This document shows, in pieces, positions 45,653-54,920 of a DNA stretch of 64,000 bases. Both the position numbers and the translations under genes were made by a program. The notes below the pieces were generated by a model that saw nothing but the letters and a program-made list of their open reading frames with translations, made no database searches and was not told the origin of the DNA. This DNA comes from Novacetimonas maltaceti (GTDB taxonomy: Bacteria > Pseudomonadota > Alphaproteobacteria > Acetobacterales > Acetobacteraceae): assembly GCF_002906255.1 (NCBI RefSeq), contig NZ_POTC01000001.1:62001-126000 (forward strand), read 5' to 3'. Position 1 is the stretch's first letter, and each line of letters opens with the position of its first letter.

Positions 45653-45741
45653 GCCATTGATCCTGTATGTCTAGGCCCTCTGGCCACGGCCTGCTGCCGG
45701 ATCGCGCCGGCACCGGCCATGGCCATGTGGCAGTCCGGCCC

Positions 45742-47094
45742 TTACGCCGTGTGGGGCCCGGTTTCCCCGAAGACACGGTGATAGGTATGGTCCAGGTGGC
45801 GCAGGTGCGCCTTGCTGTCCATCGCCGCGTCGAGCACCTCTGCCGGGACACGTCCCGCGACTTCGGGATCGGCGTCGAGGTTTTCACGGAACGTCCGTCC
45901 GTCAGGCTGCCCCAGCTTGGTCCATGTCTCCATCGCATTGCGCTGTACGATGCGGTAGGCATCTTCACGCAGGATGCCCGCGCGTGCAAGCGCAAGCAGC
46001 ACTTCGCCAGAATGGACGACGCCGCCGAGGCTTTCGATGTTCGCCTGCATGCGGTCGGGATAGACCACTAGTTTTTCCATCATGCCAGCCAGGCGCATCA
46101 GCGCGAAGTCAAGGCCGATCGTGCCGTCTGGGCAGATGTTGCGCTCCACCGAGGAATGGCTGATGTCGCGCTCATGCCACAGCGCCACGTTTTCCAGCGC
46201 CGGGATGACGTGCGAACGCACCAGTCGCGCAAGCCCGGTCAGGTTTTCCGAAAGCACGGGGTTGCGCTTGTGCGGCATCGCGGACGATCCCTTCTGCCCC
46301 GGATGGAAGAACTCCTCCGCCTCGCGCACTTCGGAACGCTGCAGGTGGCGGACTTCGACCGCAAGGCGTTCGATCCCGCTTGCAATCACCGCCAGGGCGC
46401 AGAAATAGGCGGCGTGGCGGTCACGCGGGATCACCTGCGTGGACACGCCCTCGGGCTTCAGGCCGAGCTTGTGGGCGACATATTCCTCCACGCGCGGGTC
46501 GATATGCGCATAGGTGCCGACCGCGCCGGAAATTGCACACACGGCAATTTCCTCACGCGCGCGGACAAGGCGTTCGCGGTTGCGGGCGAATTCGGCGTAA
46601 TGCCCCGCAAGCTTCAGCCCGAATGAGGTCGGTTCGGCATGGATGGCGTGGCTGCGCCCGATCGTCAGCGTGTGCTTGTGCTCGAACGCGCGGGTCTTCA
46701 GCGCGGCCAGCAGCCTGTCGAGGTCTTCGAGCAGCAGGTCCGTCGCCTGTACCATCTGCACCGACAGGCAGGTATCAAGCACGTCGGACGAGGTCATGCC
46801 CAGATGGACGAAGCGGCTGTCGGGGCCGACCTTTTCCGCAAGCCATGTCAGGAACGCGATGACGTCGTGGCGGGTAACAGCCTCGATCTCATCAATCCGG
46901 TCGAGGTCCGCCTGCGTGAACGCCGCCATTGCCGCATCGCCCTTTTCGCGGATGGTGCGCGCGGACTCCTCGGGGATGGCGCCGTATTTGGCCATGGCCT
47001 CGCACGCAAGGGCCTCGATCTCGAACCAGATGCGGTACCGGTTTTCGGGGGACCAGATGGCGGCCATCACCGGCCGGGTATAACGCGGGACCAT
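45742..47094 (-). CDS. purB: Adenylosuccinate lyase
   Basis: PurB acts twice in purine synthesis: SAICAR to AICAR, and adenylosuccinate to AMP. From the ATG at 47094 the protein has 450 residues. It carries the fumarase/aspartase signature GSSAMPHKRNP and the TSSDVLDT block. The frame continues 63 codons upstream, but that part is AT-rich and has no coding character. The next purine gene follows after the NRDE gene. Confidence 0.96.
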   Translation of the reverse strand: MVPRYTRPVMAAIWSPENRYRIWFEIEALACEAMAKYGAIPEESARTIREKGDAAMAAFTQADLDRIDEIEAVTRHDVIAFLTWLAEKVGPDSRFVHLGMTSSDVLDTCLSVQMVQATDLLLEDLDRLLAALKTRAFEHKHTLTIGRSHAIHAEPTSFGLKLAGHYAEFARNRERLVRAREEIAVCAISGAVGTYAHIDPRVEEYVAHKLGLKPEGVSTQVIPRDRHAAYFCALAVIASGIERLAVEVRHLQRSEVREAEEFFHPGQKGSSAMPHKRNPVLSENLTGLARLVRSHVIPALENVALWHERDISHSSVERNICPDGTIGLDFALMRLAGMMEKLVVYPDRMQANIESLGGVVHSGEVLLALARAGILREDAYRIVQRNAMETWTKLGQPDGRTFRENLDADPEVAGRVPAEVLDAAMDSKAHLRHLDHTYHRVFGETGPHTA

Positions 47095-47705
47095 AGGGTT
47101 GGATTTCCTTAACAAAATGCGCGACAGAGGAATGTGGGACCCTTTCCTAGCCAATTCCGCGCCGCGCGTCTTCCCTTTCGTGCATATTTCAAATCCGGAT
47201 GCGCATGATTGCGTACTCTTGGCATCCCACGGCATACAGTGGAAGATGGCGACGTCAGGACGGTCGAAGGAAATTGTATTCACAGCCCAGTTTTTTATGG
47301 TGCCGACATGCAGGGATATGCCGTGAATTCATGGTGCATCAGGAACCTGCAATTCATGTCGATTGATTTTGTAAAAATATAGAAAATTATGAACATGATG
47401 TTGGAGAATAAAAAACATTTCGTTGGTTCAGGGGCTTGTGCCTGTCTGGGAAATGAGAAGTGGGGCGGGTGATTGCCTTATGTATATGGAAAATAAAGAG
47501 AACCACATGATTTTTGATATGGAAGAGTATTCTGAAGATATCAGAAGTGATGATCTTCCTGGCGATGACTTTATAGGTATGTAATTGGAAAAATCATAAC
47601 AGAAGTGTTAAAAATACTCATGAATAAATTTGTATATTTGAATGGCGTATCAATAAAGCGAACATGAAATCCATGATTTGTTTTTTGTGATTCGTTCAGG
47701 TTTTC
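47095..47705. other. AT-rich 0.6-kb intergenic region
   Basis: This is the longest gap in the window, with unusually low GC from about 47330 to 47700. It must hold the leftward purB promoter and the rightward terC promoter. CGACATG at 47304-47310 is matched by CATGTCG at 47355-47361, with CAGG/CCTG pairing further in, so a bulged hairpin is possible. A 34-codon ORF (47480-47584) is listed separately. I looked for the yybP-ykoY manganese riboswitch expected before some terC genes and could not see it. Confidence 0.6.
47480..47584 (+). CDS. Possible 34-residue acidic peptide
   Basis: An ATG opens a 34-codon frame ending in TAA. The peptide is strongly acidic in its second half (EEYSEDIRSDDLPGDDF) and ends in IGM. 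A GGGGCGGG lies about 10 nt upstream; an internal ATG at 47507 gives a 25-residue version with AAAGAG 6-7 nt upstream. It lies in AT-rich DNA 120 bp before terC. It could be a leader peptide, a peptide precursor or chance. No modifying enzyme is nearby. Confidence 0.25.
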   Translation: MYMENKENHMIFDMEEYSEDIRSDDLPGDDFIGM

Positions 47706-48344
47706 ATGTCCCCCTCGGACATTACAACAGGATATCCCTGCTTCATGTCATTTGCCGTTTCCGTCTCCTCGCTTTACGCGCTTGGTCAGGTTGTTCTTAT
47801 TGATCTCACGCTTGCGGGGGATAATGCGATCGTTGTCGGCATGGCGGTACGTGGCCTGCCCGTACCACAGCGCAGGATCGCAATCCTGTCGGGCGTGCTG
47901 GGTGCCGCACTGATCCGCATCTGCCTGGCGCTTGTCGCGGTCAGGCTGCTGGCGATTATCGGCCTGACGCTGGCGGGGGGGATCCTGCTGCTGTGGGTGT
48001 GCTGGCGGATGTACCGCGAGATGCGCGGACCGGCCCATGCGGAGGGCGATGGCGCCCCTGCCCCCGGATCGCTGCGCAATGCCATCATCCGCATCATCGT
48101 GGCCGACCTGTCCATGAGCCTCGATAACGTACTTGCGGTTGCAGGGGCCGCAGGGGAACACGTCGGCGTGCTGGTGACCGGACTGGTGGTTTCGGTGCTG
48201 ATGATGGCCATTGCGGCCTCGCTGATCGCACGCCTGCTGGAGCGGTTCCGCTGGATTTCGTGGATCGGGCTGCTGGTGGTGCTGGCGGTGGCGATCGAAC
48301 TGATCGTCAAGGGCGGAGGTGAAGTGTGGACCCATCTTTCGTGA
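47706..48344 (+). CDS. TerC/YjbE-family membrane protein
   Basis: The product has 212 residues (199 if the ATG at 47745 is used). It has seven or so hydrophobic segments and two acidic in-membrane motifs, DLTLAGDNAIVV and DLSMSLDNVLAV, which match the TerC/YjbE fold. Relatives export manganese or help metallate exported enzymes. There are no tellurite-resistance genes nearby. The end overlaps slt by 19 bp, so the two are co-translated. Confidence 0.9.
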   Translation: MSPSDITTGYPCFMSFAVSVSSLYALGQVVLIDLTLAGDNAIVVGMAVRGLPVPQRRIAILSGVLGAALIRICLALVAVRLLAIIGLTLAGGILLLWVCWRMYREMRGPAHAEGDGAPAPGSLRNAIIRIIVADLSMSLDNVLAVAGAAGEHVGVLVTGLVVSVLMMAIAASLIARLLERFRWISWIGLLVVLAVAIELIVKGGGEVWTHLS

Positions 48345-50383
48345 CATGCGGTCATTCATTGGCGCGGGACAGGCGTGCCGTGCGGGGGTGTGGTGCCATT
48401 GTGGCGTCGGTCGTGGCCGGGTTGTGGATGTCATGCCCGCTTTCGCCCCTTCATGCGGAAGTGCCCGCCATTCCTGCGTCTTCGGCATGGCCTACGGAGC
48501 ATCAGGCCGATACCGGCAATGCCGATGACAGTCCTGTCGCGGCCCGCCTGACGGTTTATCTGCGCCTGCTGTCGCCCGCAGGGGGAAGCGCCGATGAATA
48601 TGCCAATTTCCTGACCGAAAGCGCTTCATGGCCAAAACGCGCAGTCATGATGGCCCGGTTCGAGCGTGCCCTTGCACAGGAAAACGACCCAGCCACGCTG
48701 ACGCGACTGTGCGCGCGCTGGCAGTTGGGCAGTGCGCAGGCGCTGGCCCATTGTGCCACGGCAGCGGCCCCTCCCCCTTCACAGATTACGCAATGGGCGC
48801 GCGTGGCATGGATTTCCGGCGCGGACCAGCCCAATGATGCGCACCTGATGCAGCAGCAGTTCGGCGCGGCCTTCACCGCGCAGGACAACTGGCAGCGTTT
48901 CGACCGGCAGGAACGTAATGGCCGCCTTGCCGCCGCCGATGCGCAGATTCCATTCCTCGACCCGCAGCAGCAGCCCCTGGCGCGTGCGCGTCTGGCCCTG
49001 CATCGCAATGATGCGAACGCACAGAACCTGCTGGCGGCAGTGGCGGACGACCATCGCGATGATGCCATGCTGGTGCTTGATCAGTTGCGGTGGCTGGACC
49101 ATGCGCAGCGGCTTGATGACGCCATTGCGTTGTGGAAACACAGGGGTTTCGCAATCGAACGGCAGCAGGACAAGGCGACGGCCGCCATGTTCTGGCATGC
49201 GCGTGATGCCCTGGCGCGCGACCTGCTGATGCAGGGGCGTAACCGCGATGCCCTGCTGATTGCCGATGACCAGTCTGCCCTGCCCGAGGTCGCGTCCTAT
49301 GATGCGCAGTTCCTCAGTGGCTGGATTTTGCTGCAGCGCCTCAGGCAGCCGGCAAAGGCGCTTGCCCGGTTCGAGCCGCTGGGACGGGCGACCGCGCTGA
49401 TTACCCGCAGTCGTGGTCTGTACTGGAGCGGGCGTGCACAGGCGGCGCGCGGCAACCGGGCGGCGGCACGCACGGCATGGGAAGAGGCCGCGCAGCTTGC
49501 CAACACCTTTTATGGGCAGATGGCGATCGCCTGCCTGCGTAATGATGGGGTCAACGGGTTGCTGACCCCCGGACAGGCCGGCGGCCCCGTGCGTGAATAC
49601 CTGATGCGGCTGCGCACGCCCGAACCGACGGTGGAGGAATCCGTGCGTTTCGATACGTCGGACCTTGCGCGCGCGGCCCAGATCCTGGTGTCATGGAACG
49701 ATTTCCACCACGCCCGCGATTTTGTCATCAAGCTTGATGAGGAAGCGACCCGGCCGGTGGAACATGTGCTTGCCGCCCGGCTTGCCACCCGTCTGGCGAT
49801 GCCCGATGTCGCGGTGCTGATTGCCCGTCGGGCAGGGCGTGACGGGGTCGCGCTGGTCGATGACGGATGGCCCCGCCCCTTTGTGCCCGCGGAACATGAC
49901 CTGCCACAGGGGCTGGAACTGGCGGTCATGCGGCAGGAAAGCAATTTTGACCCCACCATCGTCAGCGGCGCGCATGCTGTCGGCCTGATGCAGTTGCTGC
50001 CTGCCACTGGACAGGAACTCGCCCGCCGCACGCATCAGCCCTATGCCACCGTGACCGCGGCCACGTTGACCAACCCGCAGGTGAACATGACGCTGGGTGC
50101 GGCCTATCTCCAGCAGCTTATGGAGCGCTTCGGCGGTAGTGTCCCCTACCTGCTTGCCGCCTATAACAGCGGGCCGCATCGGGTTGATACATGGCTGGCC
50201 TCGCTTGGGGACCCGGCGCGGGAGCATGCATCGGGCGAAGTCGTGCTCGACTGGGTGGAAAGCATCCCGTTCGAGGAAACGCGCAATTATGTGGAGCGTG
50301 TGCTGGAAAACATGGTGATCTATCAGGCGCGTGCGGCGGGAACGGCAACAGGAACTGCAGTAGCGACGGAGGCCGCGCGGTGA
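48326..50383 (+). CDS. slt: Soluble lytic murein transglycosylase (Slt70-like)
   Basis: The 685-residue periplasmic enzyme starts at a GTG inside terC with a perfect GGAGGTGA ribosome-binding site. A signal peptide (RRAVRGCGAIVASVVAG..., ending PLHA) leads to a long helical superhelix typical of Slt70. The C-terminal catalytic SLT domain has the Glu in MRQESNFDP, GLMQLLPAT, and LLAAYNSGP. It cleaves glycan strands exolytically. The stop overlaps the pgpA start. Confidence 0.93.
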   Translation: MDPSFVTCGHSLARDRRAVRGCGAIVASVVAGLWMSCPLSPLHAEVPAIPASSAWPTEHQADTGNADDSPVAARLTVYLRLLSPAGGSADEYANFLTESASWPKRAVMMARFERALAQENDPATLTRLCARWQLGSAQALAHCATAAAPPPSQITQWARVAWISGADQPNDAHLMQQQFGAAFTAQDNWQRFDRQERNGRLAAADAQIPFLDPQQQPLARARLALHRNDANAQNLLAAVADDHRDDAMLVLDQLRWLDHAQRLDDAIALWKHRGFAIERQQDKATAAMFWHARDALARDLLMQGRNRDALLIADDQSALPEVASYDAQFLSGWILLQRLRQPAKALARFEPLGRATALITRSRGLYWSGRAQAARGNRAAARTAWEEAAQLANTFYGQMAIACLRNDGVNGLLTPGQAGGPVREYLMRLRTPEPTVEESVRFDTSDLARAAQILVSWNDFHHARDFVIKLDEEATRPVEHVLAARLATRLAMPDVAVLIARRAGRDGVALVDDGWPRPFVPAEHDLPQGLELAVMRQESNFDPTIVSGAHAVGLMQLLPATGQELARRTHQPYATVTAATLTNPQVNMTLGAAYLQQLMERFGGSVPYLLAAYNSGPHRVDTWLASLGDPAREHASGEVVLDWVESIPFEETRNYVERVLENMVIYQARAAGTATGTAVATEAAR

Positions 50384-50844
50384 TGCGTTCCATCGCACGG
50401 ATGATCGCAAGTTTTGGCGGCAGTGGCTTTGCCCCGCGTGCGCCGGGCACCGTCGGGTCGCTGGCCGCGCTGGTGGTCGGGGTTCCGCTGCTGCAGCATG
50501 TGACGTGGATGGGAATGGCCATCGCGGTGTGTTGCGTCATCGGATACTGGGCAACGGCCATGGTTTCGGGCGGGGAAGATTACGGATGGATCGTCATAGA
50601 CGAGGTCGCGGGCATGTGGCTGTCGATGTGGCCCCTCGCCCCGCTGCATGTCCATTCCCTGCGCGGGGCCGACCTGTTGTGGCTGGGGCTGGCATTTGCG
50701 CTGTTCCGGCTGTTCGATATCACGAAACCCGGGCCGGTTGGCTGGTTTGACAGGCGGCATGATGCCGTGGGTATCATGGGGGATGATATCGTGGCAGGCA
50801 TGGGGGCCGGGATGATTGTCATGGCCCTTCACGCCATTGCCTGA
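50383..50844 (+). CDS. pgpA: Phosphatidylglycerophosphatase A
   Basis: PgpA dephosphorylates phosphatidylglycerol-phosphate to phosphatidylglycerol, the substrate of the cardiolipin synthase at 37-39 kb. The protein has about 153 residues. It has APGTVGSLAAL, IDEVAGMW and LFDITKPGPVGWFD followed by GIMGDDIVAG, all diagnostic. The ATG at 50383 overlaps the slt stop (TGATG); a GTG at 50380 would give GTGA. Confidence 0.95.
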   Translation: MRSIARMIASFGGSGFAPRAPGTVGSLAALVVGVPLLQHVTWMGMAIAVCCVIGYWATAMVSGGEDYGWIVIDEVAGMWLSMWPLAPLHVHSLRGADLLWLGLAFALFRLFDITKPGPVGWFDRRHDAVGIMGDDIVAGMGAGMIVMALHAIA

Positions 50845-50877
50845 TCCCCGCGCGACTGGCGCGGCCGTGGGAACAGG

Positions 50878-51393
50878 ATGGAACATATGGAACCGTCATT
50901 ATCTGCCCGGATGAAGCAGGGTGCCCTGCTGCTGCTTGAGGCGCTGGCCCGGCAGGGGCGCCGTATCGTCGTGGCCGAAAGCTGCACTGGCGGGTTGCTG
51001 GCCGGATCCCTGACGCAGCCGCCCGGTGCTTCCGAATTCGTGGCGGGCGGGTTCGTGACCTATTCCAATGCGATGAAGATACGACTGCTGGATGTGCCGC
51101 CCGTCCTGCTCGACCTGCGTGGCGCGGTCAGTAGCGAGGTCGCCGCCGCGATGGCTGAAGGCGCCGTTACCGTTGCCCCCGATGCCGATATCGCGGTGTC
51201 GATTACGGGAATTGCAGGTCCGGGCGGCGGAAGTGCGGAAAAGCCGGTGGGCCTGGTGTGGTTTGCCGTGGCGATGAAACGGCAGCAGACACGCACGGTG
51301 TCGGTTGTGTTTTCCGGGGATCGGGATGCGATCCGGATGCAGTCCGTGATCCATGCCCAGGCACTGGCGACCGAAGCGTTGCAGGCTGGCTGA
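50878..51393 (+). CDS. pncC: Nicotinamide-nucleotide amidohydrolase (CinA C-terminal family)
   Basis: PncC deamidates nicotinamide mononucleotide and so recycles NAD. The 171-residue protein corresponds to the stand-alone CinA C-terminal domain. It has AESCTGGLL with the expected catalytic Ser, TYSNAMK, and SITGIAGPGGG. The in-frame ATG at 50887 has a better-spaced AGGA and may be the true start. It follows pgpA by 33 bp. Confidence 0.92.
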   Translation: MEHMEPSLSARMKQGALLLLEALARQGRRIVVAESCTGGLLAGSLTQPPGASEFVAGGFVTYSNAMKIRLLDVPPVLLDLRGAVSSEVAAAMAEGAVTVAPDADIAVSITGIAGPGGGSAEKPVGLVWFAVAMKRQQTRTVSVVFSGDRDAIRMQSVIHAQALATEALQAG

Positions 51394-51395
51394 CA

Positions 51396-51433
51396 TTGAA
51401 CGCGGCCAGGCGGGATGGCCTGAGCGCGTTCAA
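51396..51433. terminator. Hairpin between convergent pncC and a small exported protein gene
   Basis: TTGAACGCG (51396-51404) pairs with CGCGTTCAA (51425-51433), and inner GGCC arms extend the stem. It starts 3 bp after pncC. There is no U-run on the plus strand. Confidence 0.65.
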
Positions 51434-51479
51434 GACAGGATGGAATGAATGTTATTGGTCAATCCGATAGCATCATGCC

Positions 51480-51812
51480 TTAATAGAAAGCGACCGTATC
51501 GGTGGTTTCCGGCACGCGGATGGGCGGGGATGTCGTTCCGGTCCCTGCCGCCTGAACAGGCTGTGCCTTGCCGTTTGTGGCCGTTCCTTTTGCGACGGTG
51601 GTGGGGGCGGCCGGTGTCGGGGTCTTCAGGCTGGCACGGGCCTTTTGCAGGCTGAGGGCGTTGAGATCCGCCGTTTCGGCGTCGCTGCCCGGTGCGGGCG
51701 ACTGGCTGGTCGTTGCGTGGTGACGTGCATGCGTCGCAGCCGGAGACGCATGCGCGGTTCCTGCCCCCGCCAGTCCAGCCAGCAGGAAGATCAGGAGAGA
51801 GGAATATTTCAT
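51480..51812 (-). CDS. Hypothetical small exported protein (110 residues)
   Basis: From the ATG at 51812 a signal peptide (SSLLIFLLAGLAGAGTAHA) precedes a low-complexity Ala/Thr/Pro/Ser-rich mature part with no recognisable domain. The composition is typical of disordered periplasmic proteins. The longer frame upstream overlaps the start of the next gene and is probably not translated. Confidence 0.5.
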   Translation of the reverse strand: MKYSSLLIFLLAGLAGAGTAHASPAATHARHHATTSQSPAPGSDAETADLNALSLQKARASLKTPTPAAPTTVAKGTATNGKAQPVQAAGTGTTSPPIRVPETTDTVAFY

Positions 51813-51846
51813 CAGACCATTTTCCGGGAAGTAGGCATGCCCGCTA

Positions 51847-52335
51847 TTATGCGTTTCCCATCTTGGCGGGCATGGTCGAGGGATTGGCGGGCGGCACGAT
51901 CGTGGGTGGACCATAGATTTCACGGGCCCGCCGGATAAAGGCCGACACCATCAGGCGAACGGCCTCGTTGAAGACAACGCCGATTGCCGCCTGCAGCAGG
52001 CGGGAGCGGAATTCGAAATCGACGAAGAAATCGATCAGGCATCCCCGGTCATCAGGGGTGAAGGTCCAGACATTGTTCAGGTAACGGAACGGACCTTTTT
52101 CATAGGTGACACGGATGGTCCGTGGCTGATCGAGGGTGACGCGGCTGGTGAAGGTTTCACGAAACGGACCGAAACCGATCGACAGGTCCGCCACCAGCAG
52201 CGTGTCAGTGCGGCTTCTGACCTTGGCGGCAACGCACCAAGGCAGGAACTGCGGATACTTTCCGACATCGGCGACCAGATCAAAAAGCTGATCCGGAGAA
52301 TAGGCGATCAACCGACGTTCGGCATGGGTGGGCAT
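51847..52335 (-). CDS. COQ10/RatA-like START-domain protein
   Basis: The 162-residue protein has the polyketide cyclase/START pattern of the COQ10 (RatA) family: YSPDQLFDLVADVGKYPQFLPWC and a C-terminal FNEAVRLMVSAFIRRA helix. Family members bind ubiquinone or its intermediates. The toxin annotation of RatA is based on one E. coli study. A ubiquinone-binding role is the best guess in this respiring bacterium. The start overlaps the lipA stop (TGATG; a GTG at 52338 is also possible). Confidence 0.88.
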   Translation of the reverse strand: MPTHAERRLIAYSPDQLFDLVADVGKYPQFLPWCVAAKVRSRTDTLLVADLSIGFGPFRETFTSRVTLDQPRTIRVTYEKGPFRYLNNVWTFTPDDRGCLIDFFVDFEFRSRLLQAAIGVVFNEAVRLMVSAFIRRAREIYGPPTIVPPANPSTMPAKMGNA

Positions 52336-53327
52336 CACTTCGTCTCCATCGCGCCGTTCTGGGTGTCCAGACGCTTTTGTCGTGCGGCACGCAATTCCGC
52401 AAAATCAGAGTCCGCATGATACGACGACCGCGTCAGTGGCGACGAACTGACCTGAAGGAATCCCTTGACCCGGGCCATGGCGGCATAGTCAGCGAATTCC
52501 TCCGGCGTGACAAAACGTGCCACCGCAGCATGCTTGACCGTAGGTTGGAGATATTGCCCCAGGGTGATGAAATCAACGTCCGCTATACGCAGGTCATCCA
52601 TGACCTGAAGTATTTCGGGCTTCTCCTCCCCCAGCCCCAGCATCAGGCCGGACTTGGTGAAGATCGACGGGTCAAGGCGCTTTACGTCGTCAAGCAGGCG
52701 CATAGACTGGTAATAGCGCGCGCCGGGCCGGATGGAGGGATACAGGCGCGGCACGGTTTCAAGGTTATGGTTGAAGACATCGGGCCGTGCCCTGACCACG
52801 ATTTCCAGCGATCCGGGCTTGCGCAGGAAATCAGGGGTCAGGATCTCGATGGTCGTGGTCGGTGCTGCCGCGCGTATCGCGGTGATGACGCGGGCGAAAT
52901 GGTGCGCCCCCCCATCGGGCAGGTCGTCACGGTCGACGGATGTGATGACAACATGCCGCAGGCCCAGTTTCGCCACCGCTTCGGCGACGCGCTGCGGTTC
53001 ATCGGCATCCAGCGCATGCGGCAGTCCGGTGGTGACATTGCAGAATGCACAGGCGCGGGTGCAGATTTCGCCCATGATCATCATGGTGGCATGGCGCTGC
53101 GACCAGCATTCGCCGATATTGGGACAGGCCGCTTCCTCGCACACCGTCACCAGTTTCTGGTCACGCATCAGCTTGCGCGTCTCGTGATAGACGGGATTGT
53201 TGGGCGCACGGACGCGGATCCAGTCCGGTTTCCGGGCGATGGGGTTGTCAGGCCGGTGCGCTTTTTCCGGGTGCCGCGCCGCAGGCGACCCCTCCTTGCG
53301 ATGATCGATCAGGACACGTACGGACAT
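52335..53327 (-). CDS. lipA: Lipoyl synthase
   Basis: LipA inserts two sulfurs into octanoyl-lysine to make lipoyl groups. The 330-residue radical-SAM enzyme has both Fe-S sites: the auxiliary set Cys63, Cys68, Cys74 and the radical-SAM set Cys89, Cys93, Cys96 (CTRACAFC). The start at 53327 (MSVRVLIDH) gives the usual length. It lies just downstream of the PDH genes, whose E1-beta and E2 proteins carry lipoyl lysines. Confidence 0.97.
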   Translation of the reverse strand: MSVRVLIDHRKEGSPAARHPEKAHRPDNPIARKPDWIRVRAPNNPVYHETRKLMRDQKLVTVCEEAACPNIGECWSQRHATMMIMGEICTRACAFCNVTTGLPHALDADEPQRVAEAVAKLGLRHVVITSVDRDDLPDGGAHHFARVITAIRAAAPTTTIEILTPDFLRKPGSLEIVVRARPDVFNHNLETVPRLYPSIRPGARYYQSMRLLDDVKRLDPSIFTKSGLMLGLGEEKPEILQVMDDLRIADVDFITLGQYLQPTVKHAAVARFVTPEEFADYAAMARVKGFLQVSSSPLTRSSYHADSDFAELRAARQKRLDTQNGAMETK

Positions 53328-53497
53328 AAGCGGTAAAACCCCGAAAAACAGGCAGATATCCACAAGTGGAACGCGCCGTTCCATGCGTCAAGCATTCTTG
53401 CGTGCCGGAACCTGATGGGCAATCACAAGGTCGGGAAAAGCATGCAACGCAGCATACCTCCCCCGTTCATGACGCATGAAAGCAGCGTCAGGGGCAC

Positions 53498-54910
53498 TTA
53501 GAAATGCAGCGCCCCGTCATAGGCGGCCAGCACGGCCTCGTGCATGGTTTCGGAAATGGTGGGATGCGGGAAGACCGTTTCCTTCAGTTCCTCATCCGTC
53601 AGTTCCGATGTCCGGGCAATGACATAACCCTGGATCATCTCCGTCACCTCGGCCCCGATCATGTGCGCGCCGAGAAGCTCGCCCGTCTGCGCATCGAAGA
53701 TCGTCTTGACCAGCCCTTCCGGTTCTCCCATCGCGATGGCCTTGCCGTTTCCGATGAAGGGGAAGCGCCCGACGCGGATCTTGTAGCCCGCATCCTTGGC
53801 CCGTGCCTCCGTCATGCCGACCGAGGCCACCTGCGGGCGGCAGTACGTGCATCCGGGGATGTTCAGCGGGTCCATCGGATGGACCTTTCGTCCCGCGATC
53901 ATCTCCGCGCACATCACGCCTTCATGGCTTGCCTTGTGGGCCAGCCACGGCGGCCCGGCGATGTCACCTATGGCATAGACCCCCTTCTCCGCCGTGCGGC
54001 AGTAGGGATCGACCTTGATATGGGTGCGGTCGACCTCGATCGCGGTGCCTTCCAGCCCGATATTCTCGACATTGCCGACAATGCCGACGGCCGAAATCAC
54101 GCGATCGACGGTAATCTCCTGCGTTTTGCCGCCCGCCTCGACCTTCAGGGTCACCGTGTCGGCCCCCTTGGAGACGGACACGATCTTCGCCCCGGTCAGG
54201 ATCTTCATGCCCTGCTTTTCAAAGGCCTTGCGTGCAAGGTCGCTGATTTCCGCGTCTTCCACCGGCAGGATGCGCTCGGCCACTTCCACGATGGTCACTT
54301 CGGAGCCCATGTTGCGATAGAACGAGGCGAACTCGACCCCGATCGCCCCTGAGCCGATCACCACCAGGCGTTTGGGCAGTTCGGTCGGCACCATGGCCTC
54401 GCGATACGACCAGATCAGCTTCTGGTCCGGCTCCAGCCCCGGCAGCACGCGCGCGCGCGCACCCGTAGCGATGATGACATGCGGGGCCAGAAGCCTCAAG
54501 GCCTCGCCCCCCTTGGTCGGGGTCACCGACACGCGACGATTGTCGCCCTCGCTCCCGTCAAGGCGGCCAAAGCCGTTGATGACCGTTACCCTGTTCTTCT
54601 TCAGCAGGTGCCCGACACCCGCCGAAAGCTGTGCCGACACCGCGCGGGAGCGTTTGACCACCTTCGCAAGGTCAAAGCGCATATTGTCCGCCGCAAACCC
54701 GAATTCCCCAAGGTTGTGCAGCAGGTGGTTGATTTCCGACGCCCGCAGCAGCGCCTTGGTCGGAATACAGCCCCAGTTGAGGCAGATGCCGCCAAGGTGG
54801 GCCGCTTCCACCACCGCGACCTTGAGGCCAAGCTGCCCCGCGCGGATCGCGCTGACATACCCGCCGGGGCCGCCGCCGATGATGATGACGTCAAATTGGG
54901 AAGAGTTCAT
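53498..54910 (-). CDS. lpdA: Dihydrolipoyl dehydrogenase (E3)
   Basis: The 470-residue flavoprotein reoxidises dihydrolipoamide in the PDH complex. It has the FAD motif GGGPGG at 12-17, the redox disulfide Cys43/Cys48 (GICLNWGC), a second NAD-binding GSGAIGVEFA, and the C-terminal HPTISETMHE. It is the last gene of the pdhA-pdhB-pdhC-lpdA set, 10 bp after pdhC. A CCCC/GGGG-bordered TGACGC...GCGTCA hairpin lies just past its stop. Confidence 0.97.
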   Translation of the reverse strand: MNSSQFDVIIIGGGPGGYVSAIRAGQLGLKVAVVEAAHLGGICLNWGCIPTKALLRASEINHLLHNLGEFGFAADNMRFDLAKVVKRSRAVSAQLSAGVGHLLKKNRVTVINGFGRLDGSEGDNRRVSVTPTKGGEALRLLAPHVIIATGARARVLPGLEPDQKLIWSYREAMVPTELPKRLVVIGSGAIGVEFASFYRNMGSEVTIVEVAERILPVEDAEISDLARKAFEKQGMKILTGAKIVSVSKGADTVTLKVEAGGKTQEITVDRVISAVGIVGNVENIGLEGTAIEVDRTHIKVDPYCRTAEKGVYAIGDIAGPPWLAHKASHEGVMCAEMIAGRKVHPMDPLNIPGCTYCRPQVASVGMTEARAKDAGYKIRVGRFPFIGNGKAIAMGEPEGLVKTIFDAQTGELLGAHMIGAEVTEMIQGYVIARTSELTDEELKETVFPHPTISETMHEAVLAAYDGALHF

Positions 54911-54920
54911 GCCAGCGCCC

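Noticed and set aside
47480-47584. RiPP precursor gene
   Set aside because: No radical-SAM, cyclodehydratase, protease or transporter gene of a RiPP system is within the window, so only a possible small peptide is reported.
47330-47705. yybP-ykoY manganese riboswitch upstream of terC
   Set aside because: I looked for the conserved loop sequences and did not find them. A covariance-model search would settle it.
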